From: Candidatus Roizmanbacteria bacterium GW2011_GWA2_35_19
Lineage (GTDB): Bacteria > Patescibacteriota > Microgenomatia > UBA1406 > GWC2-37-13
Length of the DNA stretch: 39,327 bases
Assembly (NCBI GenBank): GCA_000990565.1
Contig: LBQC01000012.1
Span: 1 to 39,327 of the forward strand
Reading direction: 5' to 3'
A program made the translations under genes and the position numbers. Below, piece by piece: positions 15,268 to 23,261 of the stretch. How positions within the stretch are numbered: position 1 is the first letter of the stretch; each line of letters starts with the position of its first letter. The notes beneath the pieces are model-generated. The model made no database searches. It had not been told where the DNA came from and saw nothing but the letters and a program-made list of their open reading frames with translations.

Positions 15268-16011
15268 ATGGATGATGCTAAATTATTAGACATAGAAATA
15301 TTTAAAAATGATTTTTTTCATGATTTTATAGTATTTTTGAAATATGTAGAAAATAATAATATCCAAAGGACCACTACGGGAAATATTTCGTTAAGAGACA
15401 TCGCGGCTTTGCAAAAAGAATTCCGCCAACAAAAAATATTTAATCAATTTAAAGAATATGGATGGAAAATAAACAGTGAGAGAGTGGTTGAGTTTTTGAC
15501 ACAAATAAAAATAATCTCTGAGTCAATGCATATTACATATAAAAGAAAAAATAAAATATTAATTTCTAAAAATGGGAAAAGTTTTTTGCATAATATTGAC
15601 TCAATAACTCAATATTGGAATATGGTGCTTCATTATTGGAGGCGGATAAGTTGGGAATATTTTTGCCCAAGCCCAGATATAGGTCATATAACAGTCATGG
15701 ATACAATACAAAAAAATCAAAATGTTATTTGGAATGCATTTTTAAAAAAAGAGTACCTATGGATTGATTTTGAAATATTTTGTAAAACAATTAAAATTCA
15801 TTTTCAATTAGAAAGTTTCTATAAAGGAATCGATGATTTTTCTTATTATTTGGATATAGAATACGGCTTGTTTAAAAAAAATCTTGTTAGATTTGGCTGT
15901 GTGGAGATTGAAGAAAAAAAGAATAAGTATAATTCCAATAGAATAGTTCGCTTTAGAACAACTAAATTGGGTATTATATGTTTCAAAATGAAATTAAGTC
16001 TGGAAATATAA
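15268..16011 (+). CDS. Unknown protein of the Fic-WYL cluster (wHTH-like)
   Basis: I do not recognise this 247-residue protein. Residues 20-110 look like a pair of small helical or winged-helix units: FLKYVENNNIQ, then TTTGNISLRDIAALQKEF, then ITYKRKNKILISKNGKSFL. The second strand-turn-strand with LISKNGKSFL resembles a wing. An aromatic segment, YWNMVLHYWRRISWEYF, follows. The C-terminal part ends in a basic KNKYNSNRIVRFRTTKLG stretch. It starts four bases after the WYL stop, so the two proteins may act together. A DNA-binding role is inference from the wing-like pattern only. Confidence 0.6.
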   Translation: MDDAKLLDIEIFKNDFFHDFIVFLKYVENNNIQRTTTGNISLRDIAALQKEFRQQKIFNQFKEYGWKINSERVVEFLTQIKIISESMHITYKRKNKILISKNGKSFLHNIDSITQYWNMVLHYWRRISWEYFCPSPDIGHITVMDTIQKNQNVIWNAFLKKEYLWIDFEIFCKTIKIHFQLESFYKGIDDFSYYLDIEYGLFKKNLVRFGCVEIEEKKNKYNSNRIVRFRTTKLGIICFKMKLSLEI

Positions 16012-16046
16012 AGACAAAATAATTCCATACCCGTATTTCCCGCACT

Positions 16047-16733
16047 ATGAAAAATTTAAACGATACTTTAAATAAAGTTATTAAAATTTTAACTTCAAAT
16101 AATAATTTGGATTTTGATAATTGCCTAGTCAAGATGACTAGTTCACATATAGTCACTCCGATAGGTGATATCGCTTCAGTTCTAGAAGACCAAAAAAGCA
16201 AGCTGAAAGATGAACTGGTAGACTTTAAGTTATTTAAAGACCTTGTGATGATTTTAAACACTAATAATTCAATTGTGAGACTTAATCATATTGGTTTTGG
16301 CTACCGGGTAAAATCACAGCAGTTTGAAAAACAAAGGTTAATAAATCTTGCTATAAAAACTAATCAATTTCTTTATGAAGAAGAGTCAAATGATTTTGCT
16401 TTATGGCTATTTTTAGGCGATACTACAAATTGGGAGAAGCCACTTATTGAATTCGTCCCCGTTGAACAAGATCATCTGGAAATTGATTATTTTTTACCTC
16501 ATATCCAAATTGATATTGATACAACGCTAAATGCAAATGAAATAGAAAGTATCACTGAAGAAGTATTTAATACAAGCATTAAGCCTTATCGAGTCGCAGT
16601 AATTAATGGAATCACATACATCGTTCGAAATCGCTTGGGAGTCATTGATGGAGTTAACATCTTTATAGATCTTGCAACAAATTCAAGAAACGTCAAATTT
16701 CATCGGCAAAATTATTTGAAGAAAATTACTTAA
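16047..16733 (+). CDS. Unknown protein ending the Fic-WYL cluster
   Basis: A 228-residue soluble, acidic protein without a motif I can assign. A central segment, VRLNHIGFGYRV, resembles the first strand of VOC-fold (glyoxalase-like) domains, and KPLIEFVPVEQDHLEIDYF could be part of the same fold, but the match is weak. There is no signal peptide or membrane helix. It follows the previous gene by 35 bases on the same strand and ends at the palindrome at 16777, which separates the cluster from the convergent membrane-protein gene. Confidence 0.55.
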   Translation: MKNLNDTLNKVIKILTSNNNLDFDNCLVKMTSSHIVTPIGDIASVLEDQKSKLKDELVDFKLFKDLVMILNTNNSIVRLNHIGFGYRVKSQQFEKQRLINLAIKTNQFLYEEESNDFALWLFLGDTTNWEKPLIEFVPVEQDHLEIDYFLPHIQIDIDTTLNANEIESITEEVFNTSIKPYRVAVINGITYIVRNRLGVIDGVNIFIDLATNSRNVKFHRQNYLKKIT

Positions 16734-16776
16734 CTAGTTTCTGAAATATATCCGCGATTATTTTCTACAATAATAT

Positions 16777-16802
16777 TTATCAGTGTAACATTACGCTGAT
16801 AA
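16777..16802. repeat. CAGTGTAACATTACACTG palindrome, copy 2
   Basis: Arms TTATCAGTGTAA and TTACGCTGATAA around CA. It lies directly after the stop of the minus-strand DUF4153/4173 gene and 43 bases after the plus-strand cluster. It could close both transcripts, but there is no T-tract. Confidence 0.75.
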
Positions 16803-16803
16803 A

Positions 16804-18786
16804 CTAATCTAGGAGAGGGGAGTCGAGGGAGATATCCATATCAAAATCTCTTTCATTTGGAGGTTGACTAAATATTCTCATATATAAATTAAAATATTTT
16901 CCTTGTAATTGAAGCAATTCCTCATACCGCTCATCTTTCATAATATTTTTATAAGCATTAAATTTGGATGAATTCCATACATATAATCGATCTAAGTAAC
17001 TCTCTTTGTTATAGATAATTTTTTTATCTTTGTCATTGTTTTTTACTTTTTTATATGAATAGGTAACTGTGCTGTAAGTTGGGACTTCATAAAAACTTTG
17101 ATTTGTATAAGTGCTACCCATTCCAAATTTAAATTTTTCTTCCGAAGTGGATACATATAGAGAATCAAGTGTTTTTTTATAATCAACCTTACCTTCGTTT
17201 ATTTTGCCTAACATTTCATTTATGTTATTAGTTTGACTGGTTGAATACATCATGCTGTTTGGTTCTACATGTCTCTCGTAATTTGCTTCTTTTTGAAAAT
17301 TATAAATTGCAGTTAAATATTGTTTTAATTCAATTGTCGTCCCATATTGCTTAAGTAAGTCTTTATAATTTTTTGACAACTCCCTAATAATTATCCCAGC
17401 ATAAGCTATCTCTTTTCTTTCATCTCGGTTTATTTGCGTGCTTTTATTTTCATATTTATTGATCACTTCTTTTGCGTGGACGTAAGCTTTTTTCCAACCA
17501 TTATAACCGTCAGCAGACATGCGGGATAAGTAGACATAATCAACTTTTTTATTCACCGTGGGTGGGTGATTTTCAACGATGAATGATTCAATATTAAATA
17601 AGCCTATGTAAAAAATAATCGCAACAGTAAAAATCATCTCTCCAATTACCCATCTTTTTTGCCAAAAGTGACGTAGTCCAAGAAAAATAGTAATTCCAAA
17701 AATCCAAAGAAGTACAAAGCTCCCATAAATGCGGACGATGCTCCATCCGTGATATTCTTGATAAAGCCAAACTCTTCTAAATATTGAAAATATAAAAATA
17801 AAGAACTCGGCAAGAACTACAATTTGTACATATTTAAGAAGACTTTTTCCTTTTGATATATTCTCACGAAGAATTATTAGCCCTGCCCAAATCAATCCAT
17901 ATACAAATATAGAAATTTTTAGAAGTTCAAGAAATCCTTTTCTTACATATTCTGAATAAGTTGCAACTCCGAATTTCGAGAGGTCAGTCTCAAATGGTAC
18001 TTTTGCAAATACATAAGGCCATTGTATAAAAAGAAAGAGTCCAATAACAATAGCAACGAGTGTCATCACAACAGTCATTTCATGTCTAAAACTTATCCGC
18101 TTGAGCAGCTGCAGGGGAGAATTAAAAATGCTTTTTCTCTTTAATATAAGAAGAGGTAAAAGAATAAAGCCAGTTAATATGCTCAAAACTACTCTCATAA
18201 AAAGACTTTGCAAAAATTCTTCTGATACTATTTTTTTAATAAATGATGCAAAAATCGGATCGGCATTTGTAAACATTGAAATAAGTATTCCTATAATAAA
18301 AAGACCAATGATGAATCCGATTATCAACGATTGCACGGTCTGACTTCTACCAGTACGTAGTTTTTGAAGACCAATTTCTTTTAAATCACCAGAAAACATA
18401 ATCTTTATAGTTTTAAAAAAGGTCTTAATATACGAGCCAACAAAATAAACAGGAGCAAGGATCAATTCAAATAATGATCTAACCATTGGTATCTCGCTAC
18501 ATAAAATGTAAGCATACACATGAAGTGCAGCAATTGAAGCGAAGTTTAATAGAGATTGTATAAATACATTTGCCCTTAAGAGAAGTCCGAGACTAAAGAA
18601 TACTAATGCGAAGAAAATAGCTGAAATAGCGAGGAGATCTTTTTTAAAACTTTTGAATGATTTAAAAATTAGTGTCAAGAATAAAAACCTACCTAAAGTC
18701 AGAAGACCAAAGGAGACGGGTCCACTATCATGGAAAAAAAATAAGTTGGCAAAAATTATATAGCCTAATATCGTAATAATTTTCAT
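16804..18786 (-). CDS. DUF4153/DUF4173 polytopic membrane protein
   Basis: A 660-residue membrane protein with about twelve helices in the first 420 residues and a soluble C-terminal region of about 240 residues. The segments YSEYVRKGFLELLKIS and YQEYHGWSIVRIYGS are typical of the DUF4153/4173 group, whose function is not known. The C-terminal part (from VDYVYLSRMSADGYNG on) faces one side of the membrane and is rich in Tyr, Lys and Asn. An extended -10 box (TGATATAAT on the minus strand) ends seven bases before its ATG, so the message is probably leaderless. It is divergent from the helicase gene. Confidence 0.78.
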   Translation of the reverse strand: MKIITILGYIIFANLFFFHDSGPVSFGLLTLGRFLFLTLIFKSFKSFKKDLLAISAIFFALVFFSLGLLLRANVFIQSLLNFASIAALHVYAYILCSEIPMVRSLFELILAPVYFVGSYIKTFFKTIKIMFSGDLKEIGLQKLRTGRSQTVQSLIIGFIIGLFIIGILISMFTNADPIFASFIKKIVSEEFLQSLFMRVVLSILTGFILLPLLILKRKSIFNSPLQLLKRISFRHEMTVVMTLVAIVIGLFLFIQWPYVFAKVPFETDLSKFGVATYSEYVRKGFLELLKISIFVYGLIWAGLIILRENISKGKSLLKYVQIVVLAEFFIFIFSIFRRVWLYQEYHGWSIVRIYGSFVLLWIFGITIFLGLRHFWQKRWVIGEMIFTVAIIFYIGLFNIESFIVENHPPTVNKKVDYVYLSRMSADGYNGWKKAYVHAKEVINKYENKSTQINRDERKEIAYAGIIIRELSKNYKDLLKQYGTTIELKQYLTAIYNFQKEANYERHVEPNSMMYSTSQTNNINEMLGKINEGKVDYKKTLDSLYVSTSEEKFKFGMGSTYTNQSFYEVPTYSTVTYSYKKVKNNDKDKKIIYNKESYLDRLYVWNSSKFNAYKNIMKDERYEELLQLQGKYFNLYMRIFSQPPNERDFDMDISLDSPLLD

Positions 18787-18793
18787 CTAGTTA

Positions 18794-18799
18794 ATTATA
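18794..18799 (-). promoter_or_regulatory. Leaderless extended -10 of the DUF4153/4173 gene
   Basis: The minus strand reads TGATATAAT, ending 7 bases before the ATG at 18786. No Shine-Dalgarno site and no convincing -35 are seen. Confidence 0.5.
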
Positions 18800-18815
18800 T
18801 CACGTAAAGAACAGT

Positions 18816-18843
18816 TTGCTATTTTGAGTAATTCTGTTATACT
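18816..18843 (+). promoter_or_regulatory. Promoter of the DEAD-box helicase gene
   Basis: TTGCTA, a 16-base spacer and TATACT. It predicts a leader of about 100 bases, which contains a small hairpin (AAGAGC/GCTCTT at about 18900-18917). A long leader is unusual here, where most starts are leaderless, and fits cold- or structure-regulated helicase genes. Confidence 0.4.
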
Positions 18844-18949
18844 TTGAACAGGTTGTGAGGATAGTATTAAATTTAAAGTTCTTCTTCATTATTTTTAGAA
18901 GAGCTTATACGCTCTTACATCTTATTTATTAATTTTCGATATATATTTT

Positions 18950-20185
18950 ATGTACAATAAACGTTTTGGAACACCTAATAGATTTAATCGTTTCAGCAGA
19001 TCGCCTGGATATGCCCGCTTTGGTGGTGGTCGCGGTCGTAATATGAAGGGTGGAAATATTCATGAGTTTATCCGTAAGGCCAGCGTGACTAACAATAGTA
19101 TTCAGCCAGCCATACAAGCTGATGAAGTATTATTCTCAAAACTTAATCTGCCAGAACAGCTTAAGGCAACAATTGCTCGACATGGTTATACCGCCCTTAC
19201 CCCAATTCAGGTAAAAGGAATTCCAGCAATTCGTGAGGGAAAAGATGTAATTGGAATTGCAAATACAGGGACTGGGAAAACAGCTGCTTTCTTAATTCCT
19301 CTTGTTGAAAAAATTCTTAAAGATTATAGCTATAAAGCTTTAATTATTAGCCCCACCCGTGAGCTTGCCATGCAAACGCGCGATGAGCTCAGGAAGTTTA
19401 CCGGTAATTTACCGGTCCTTTCAGCTTTTTGTATAGGACAATCCTCAATGAGGGATCAAATTTATGAAATAAAGCGTAATCCTCATGTAGTCGTTGGTAC
19501 TCCTGGCCGACTCAAAGACTTGATCAAAAGAGGAGTTTTGAAGCTCGGAATGTTTAAAATGATTATCTTAGATGAGACCGATCAGATGCTTGATATGGGA
19601 TTTATCCATGATATAAAAGAAATCATTTCTCATTTACCAAAAGAGCGTCAATCACTATTTTTCTCAGCAACAGTTTCGCCGACTATTAATAGACTAATTG
19701 AATCCTTTGTTAAAAATCCGGTCACAATATCTGTAAAGACAGGGGAGACCTTAAGCCATATTAAGCAGGATCTAGTAAAACACGACAGTAAAATCGGCGC
19801 GAAAATGGAAAAGCTTACATATTTATTAAAGACCGATGAATTCAAAAAAGTTTTAGTTTTTGGTCGGACTAAACATGGAGTCGAAAGGCTTTCAAGAGAC
19901 CTATTTCAAAAAGGATTTAAGGTAACATCGATCCATGGTGGTAAAGCTCAATTTCAGCGTCAACAGGCAATCAGAATGTTTAAAGAAGACGTTGTCTCCA
20001 TAATGATTGCGACGGATGTCGCTGCACGAGGACTTGACATTGCCAATGTAAGCCATGTCATCAACTATGATATCCCGATGACTTATGAAGACTACATCCA
20101 TCGGATAGGCCGAACCGGCAGAGCTAACGCCGCCGGCACTGCCCTTACTTTTGTTGAAGAAAATTTATCACCGAATAGGTATTAA
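18950..20185 (+). CDS. DEAD-box RNA helicase with DETD motif II
   Basis: An ATP-dependent RNA helicase of the RhlE/CsdA type, for RNA unwinding in ribosome assembly or mRNA turnover. The 411 residues hold both RecA domains: Q motif (TALTPIQVKGI), motif I (ANTGTGKT), Ia (PTRELA), Ib (TPGR), II (LDETD), III (SAT) and VI (HRIGRTGRA). Motif II is DETD rather than DEAD, an Ala-to-Thr change that should keep the catalytic Asp-Glu. A basic Gly/Arg-rich N-terminal tail (RFGGGRGRNMKGG) precedes the core and may bind RNA. There is no long C-terminal extension, so this is a minimal helicase. Confidence 0.92.
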   Translation: MYNKRFGTPNRFNRFSRSPGYARFGGGRGRNMKGGNIHEFIRKASVTNNSIQPAIQADEVLFSKLNLPEQLKATIARHGYTALTPIQVKGIPAIREGKDVIGIANTGTGKTAAFLIPLVEKILKDYSYKALIISPTRELAMQTRDELRKFTGNLPVLSAFCIGQSSMRDQIYEIKRNPHVVVGTPGRLKDLIKRGVLKLGMFKMIILDETDQMLDMGFIHDIKEIISHLPKERQSLFFSATVSPTINRLIESFVKNPVTISVKTGETLSHIKQDLVKHDSKIGAKMEKLTYLLKTDEFKKVLVFGRTKHGVERLSRDLFQKGFKVTSIHGGKAQFQRQQAIRMFKEDVVSIMIATDVAARGLDIANVSHVINYDIPMTYEDYIHRIGRTGRANAAGTALTFVEENLSPNRY

Positions 20186-20212
20186 TCGCCCGAGCTCACC
20201 TACCTTAAAATC

Positions 20213-20238
20213 TTATCAGTGTAACATTACACTGGAAA
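20213..20238. repeat. CAGTGTAACATTACACTG palindrome, copy 3
   Basis: The core 20217-20234 is identical to copy 1. It lies 27 bases past the helicase stop and before the promoter of the next gene, a place where a terminator is expected, but it lacks a T-tract. Confidence 0.75.
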
Positions 20239-20265
20239 ATATATAAAAAGGACGTCTATTTCTGA

Positions 20266-20271
20266 TAAAAT
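20266..20271 (+). promoter_or_regulatory. Leaderless extended -10 of the 20278 gene
   Basis: TGATAAAAT (extended -10, TAAAAT) ends 6 bases before the ATG at 20278; no Shine-Dalgarno site is present. Confidence 0.4.
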
Positions 20272-20277
20272 GAGAAT

Positions 20278-20943
20278 ATGCTTAGGGATAAACTTTCAAA
20301 AATAATTACATCATATCCTGACATAATGCAGTTTGCGAAAGATAGAAAATATGAAGAATCATGGATTTTGCCAATTGAAAATTCGAAACCAGTTAATAGC
20401 GAAATCGATAACTATTTATCTAAAGAAAAATTTGAAACGTTAATTGTTGAATATATCTGGAATTCAAAGGATGATAGTAATCGTTTTGTTTTGACTTTAT
20501 TTTTAGATAAAAAATGCAATCTTCAAAATCCAAAAGAATTTATTAATATATGTCTAAATCTCTTTTACAATTACCAAAATTTCAATAATCTCATCGATAC
20601 AATCGATACACAAATTATTGGTAAAAATTATTTACTACTTAATCCTGTTGATTCAATTAATATTAGCGTATTCAATCATTGGCTTTCTGTTGGACCCGCT
20701 GAACTTTGGGGTAGGGGAGAAGAATATAACTTTGACAACGTTAAATCAAAAATTCATGCCCGACCAGAAATAGAAAAAACAGATCTTAATTATCAAGGAC
20801 TTCTTTTTAGATTTAATGTTAATGGAATTAACAATGGTCCGTACTACGGAATAAAAACCCCCTGTTGTAATAAGCAAGAAAGTCTCTGGGTTGTTGATTA
20901 TGAAAAAATTGACTATTGGATAAAGTTGATGACTGAAAGTTAA
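20278..20943 (+). CDS. Hypothetical protein
   Basis: Unrecognised soluble protein of 221 residues with no signal peptide or membrane helix. Helical, charged N-terminal residues (LSKIITSYPDIMQFAKDRKY) are followed by alternating hydrophobic stretches such as RFVLTLFLDKK. The region PAELWGRGEEYNFDNV and the late TPCCNKQESLWVVDY are distinctive; a double Cys could be structural. It has its own promoter, and the cupin gene follows 46 bases after its stop with a separate promoter, so the two need not be functionally linked. Confidence 0.6.
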   Translation: MLRDKLSKIITSYPDIMQFAKDRKYEESWILPIENSKPVNSEIDNYLSKEKFETLIVEYIWNSKDDSNRFVLTLFLDKKCNLQNPKEFINICLNLFYNYQNFNNLIDTIDTQIIGKNYLLLNPVDSINISVFNHWLSVGPAELWGRGEEYNFDNVKSKIHARPEIEKTDLNYQGLLFRFNVNGINNGPYYGIKTPCCNKQESLWVVDYEKIDYWIKLMTES

Positions 20944-20955
20944 AAGATATATAAT
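20926..20955 (+). promoter_or_regulatory. Promoter of the cupin gene
   Basis: TTGATG, an 18-base spacer and TATAAT. The -35 box overlaps the end of the preceding gene. The predicted leader is about 28 bases. Confidence 0.6.
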
Positions 20956-20989
20956 TGTTATCAGGTGTTAAAAATTAATTTTTTATCTT

Positions 20990-21388
20990 ATGAAAGGATA
21001 CACGTCAAATATCGAAGAGCTCACTTTGGCAAATAATAATTTCCGACAGGTTCTTTATACCGGGCATCTATGTCAGTTGGTTCTTATGAGTTTAAAACCA
21101 AAAGAGGAAATCGGAATTGAAGTGCATTCTGATAACGATCAGTTTTTTCGAATTGAAAAAGGGGAGGGAAAATGTATTATCGATGGAAATGAATACTCTC
21201 TTAAAGACGGAGTTGCAATCATTGTGCCTTCTGGAGCAAATCACAATATAATTAATACATCTGAAACTGAAGATCTTAAGCTTTATACAATCTATTCACC
21301 CGCTCATCATAAAGACGGAATTGTAAGGACGACCAAAGAAGAAGCAATTTCTAATGAAGAAGAATTCGATGGCAAAGCAACAGAATAA
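20990..21388 (+). CDS. Cupin-domain protein
   Basis: A small beta-barrel cupin of 132 residues. Motif 1 is EEIGIEVHSDNDQFFRIEKG, with His, Asp and Glu-like ligands spaced as in the family. Motif 2 is VPSGANHNIINT, which provides the last His. Between them lies a GEGKCIIDGNEYSL hairpin. Such single-domain cupins may bind a metal and act as isomerases, sugar-binding proteins or sensors; the substrate is not clear. A charged tail rich in Glu follows the barrel. It is followed by a HAD phosphatase 26 bases downstream, so the pair may form an operon. Confidence 0.9.
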   Translation: MKGYTSNIEELTLANNNFRQVLYTGHLCQLVLMSLKPKEEIGIEVHSDNDQFFRIEKGEGKCIIDGNEYSLKDGVAIIVPSGANHNIINTSETEDLKLYTIYSPAHHKDGIVRTTKEEAISNEEEFDGKATE

Positions 21389-21414
21389 AAGGTCGGAAGA
21401 TTAATAACTAATTT

Positions 21415-22275
21415 ATGATCAAAGGAATTTTTTTGGATGTCGATGGAGTTCTTGTCGGAAATAAAAAAGGATATAACTGGCCTGAACCAAATAAAAAAGT
21501 CATTGACTCATTAAAAATGCTTCGTGAAAGAGGAATTATTGTTAGTCTCTGTACTGGAAAAGGGACTTTTGCAATAAAAGACATTGCTCTTAAAGCCAAG
21601 CTTGATGATCTTCATATCGGAGACGGAGGCGCAATTATAAAAAATTTTATAACTGATGAAGTATTGAAAATTGACGCAATTAATAAAGACATCGTTCTAA
21701 AAATATACAACGAACTTAAAGCCGCAAACATATATATCGAACTATACTCTGAAGATAAGTATTCAATTGAATCTAAAAATGCCAATGACGTATTAAGGAT
21801 AAAACATGCTGACATTTTATATAGACAACCATCTGTAGTTGCGTCTTTGAAAGAAGTAATCAACGTTGACCCAATTGTAAAAATTATGCCAATTCCAAAA
21901 AATCCTGAAGAAAAAAAGCTCGTCATTGATATTTTTAATAAGTTTTCAAATATGCTTTCATTGCAGTGGGGAACACATTTAACAGCACTTCCAACAGAGT
22001 TCGGCGTGATCACAAATTTAGGAATATCTAAAAAAGAATCAATTAAGAAAATATCTAGTATTTATAATCTTTCATTAATCGAAGCATTAGGAGTTGGCGA
22101 TGGGGAAACCGATTGGGGATTTATGAGTTTATGCGGCTATAAAGGCATTATGGGCAATGCTAGCCCGCAATTAATTAATATGATCGATTCGACTGATAAA
22201 AATTCCTTTGTTGGTAAAAGCGTTAACGAAAATGGTTTATTGACAATTTTTGAATATTTTAAATTAATAGATTAA
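21415..22275 (+). CDS. HAD-superfamily (Cof-like) phosphatase
   Basis: A cytoplasmic phosphatase of 286 residues. Motif I is FLDVDGVL (nucleophile Asp8 and acid-base Asp10), motif II is SLCTGKG, motif III is a Lys in GISKKES, and motif IV is GVGDGETD. A cap domain of about 100 residues sits between motifs II and III, as in the HAD-IIB/Cof group, which includes sugar-phosphate phosphatases. The substrate is unknown. It follows the cupin gene by 26 bases on the same strand. Confidence 0.87.
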   Translation: MIKGIFLDVDGVLVGNKKGYNWPEPNKKVIDSLKMLRERGIIVSLCTGKGTFAIKDIALKAKLDDLHIGDGGAIIKNFITDEVLKIDAINKDIVLKIYNELKAANIYIELYSEDKYSIESKNANDVLRIKHADILYRQPSVVASLKEVINVDPIVKIMPIPKNPEEKKLVIDIFNKFSNMLSLQWGTHLTALPTEFGVITNLGISKKESIKKISSIYNLSLIEALGVGDGETDWGFMSLCGYKGIMGNASPQLINMIDSTDKNSFVGKSVNENGLLTIFEYFKLID

Positions 22276-22291
22276 ATTAAGGTTAATTTAA
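22272..22291. repeat. AT-rich palindrome after the HAD gene
   Basis: TTAAATTAA and TTAATTTAA around GG, overlapping the HAD stop codon. It has no T-tract, so it is only a possible terminator. Confidence 0.35.
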
Positions 22292-22331
22292 GAAATTTGT
22301 TTTAAAATATACAATATAGATTATCAATAGT

Positions 22332-22586
22332 ATGACCAAACTTTATTTATTTTCAAAAAAAGTTCACCGATTTCTTGTGGTCTTTATTGCAGTTATTGGT
22401 CTTTCGATGTCAGTAAGTGGCATGGTATTAAAATATCCATTTATTTCTGAAAAGCTAACTTTCATTGATCTTGGTATGGTACGTTATATCCATAATAACC
22501 TTAGTCCGTTTTTTGCAATCGTCTTTTTACTAATGATGTTCACAGGAATTGTGATGTATATTTTTCCCTTAACCCGAAATAAATAA
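22332..22586 (+). CDS. Two-helix membrane protein, PepSY-TM-like
   Basis: An 84-residue membrane protein with two hydrophobic helices (about 14-34 and 57-78). KKVHRFLVVFIAVIGLSMSVSG and MVRYIHNNLSPFFAIVFL each place a His at a helix start, as in PepSY-associated or b-type cytochrome-like helices where the His residues bind heme. Heme binding is inference. It lies between a HAD phosphatase and a DsbA-like protein on the same strand. With a thiol-oxidoreductase next door, a role in envelope redox chemistry is possible. Confidence 0.6.
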   Translation: MTKLYLFSKKVHRFLVVFIAVIGLSMSVSGMVLKYPFISEKLTFIDLGMVRYIHNNLSPFFAIVFLLMMFTGIVMYIFPLTRNK

Positions 22587-22596
22587 TTGTCTGTGG

Positions 22597-22602
22597 TAAA
22601 AT
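22597..22602 (+). promoter_or_regulatory. Extended -10 of the DsbA-like gene
   Basis: TGGTAAAAT (extended -10, TAAAAT) about 29 bases before the ATG at 22632. Confidence 0.4.
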
Positions 22603-22631
22603 GTATCTACTAATTTACACCAAAATTTCAT

Positions 22632-23261
22632 ATGAATAATAAAAATATTTTCATCGGTGTCGCATCGGTCATTGCGGTGTTTCTGGTTATTTTTTTCGCT
22701 TACAAGATTACCAATGTGCCAGCAAAAATAGAGTTTCCGGAAATTAATACAATAAGGGCAACTGATCATGTTAAATGGAAAAAAGACAGTAAAAATATTT
22801 TAATTGAATATAGTGATTATCAGTGTCCTTCATGTAAAAGCTTTCATGATTTTCTGAAAACAGTTGAAAAAACTGCCACTCCTGATGCTGCTTTTGTTTT
22901 TAAAGATTTTCCGCTTTATCAAATCCACCCTCTCGCTTTTTCTGCCGCCTATGCAGCCGAAGCCGCCCATAATCAAGGGAAATATTTTGAGATGGGCGAC
23001 TTGCTTTTTGAAAAGCAAGCAGAGTGGAGTAAGCTTCAAGATACGAAAAAATATTTTACTGACTTAGCACAAAGTTTAGAATTAGATATTGAAAAATTTA
23101 AAAGTGACTTAGAGTCAAAAACTACCAAAGATAATGTTCAGAATGATTTAACTGAGGGAGAAAAAATCGGGGTCAACTCAACGCCAACATTTTTCCTAAA
23201 TGGTCGAAAAGTTGAAGTTGCCACTTTTGATGAATTTAAAAAGTTACTTCTTTCGCTTTAA
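22632..23261 (+). CDS. Membrane-anchored DsbA-like thiol-disulfide oxidoreductase
   Basis: An extracytoplasmic disulfide oxidoreductase. After an N-terminal helix (about 6-24) comes a thioredoxin fold with a CPSC active site in YSDYQCPSCKSFHDF. A helical insertion follows, and the cis-Pro loop STPTFFLNG is near the end. The length of 209 residues fits the Thioredoxin_4/DsbA group common in bacteria that lack DsbB. It could oxidise Cys-rich surface proteins such as the one at 5696. Its stop codon overlaps the start of ddl by one base (TAATG), so the two are translationally coupled. Confidence 0.9.
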   Translation: MNNKNIFIGVASVIAVFLVIFFAYKITNVPAKIEFPEINTIRATDHVKWKKDSKNILIEYSDYQCPSCKSFHDFLKTVEKTATPDAAFVFKDFPLYQIHPLAFSAAYAAEAAHNQGKYFEMGDLLFEKQAEWSKLQDTKKYFTDLAQSLELDIEKFKSDLESKTTKDNVQNDLTEGEKIGVNSTPTFFLNGRKVEVATFDEFKKLLLSL

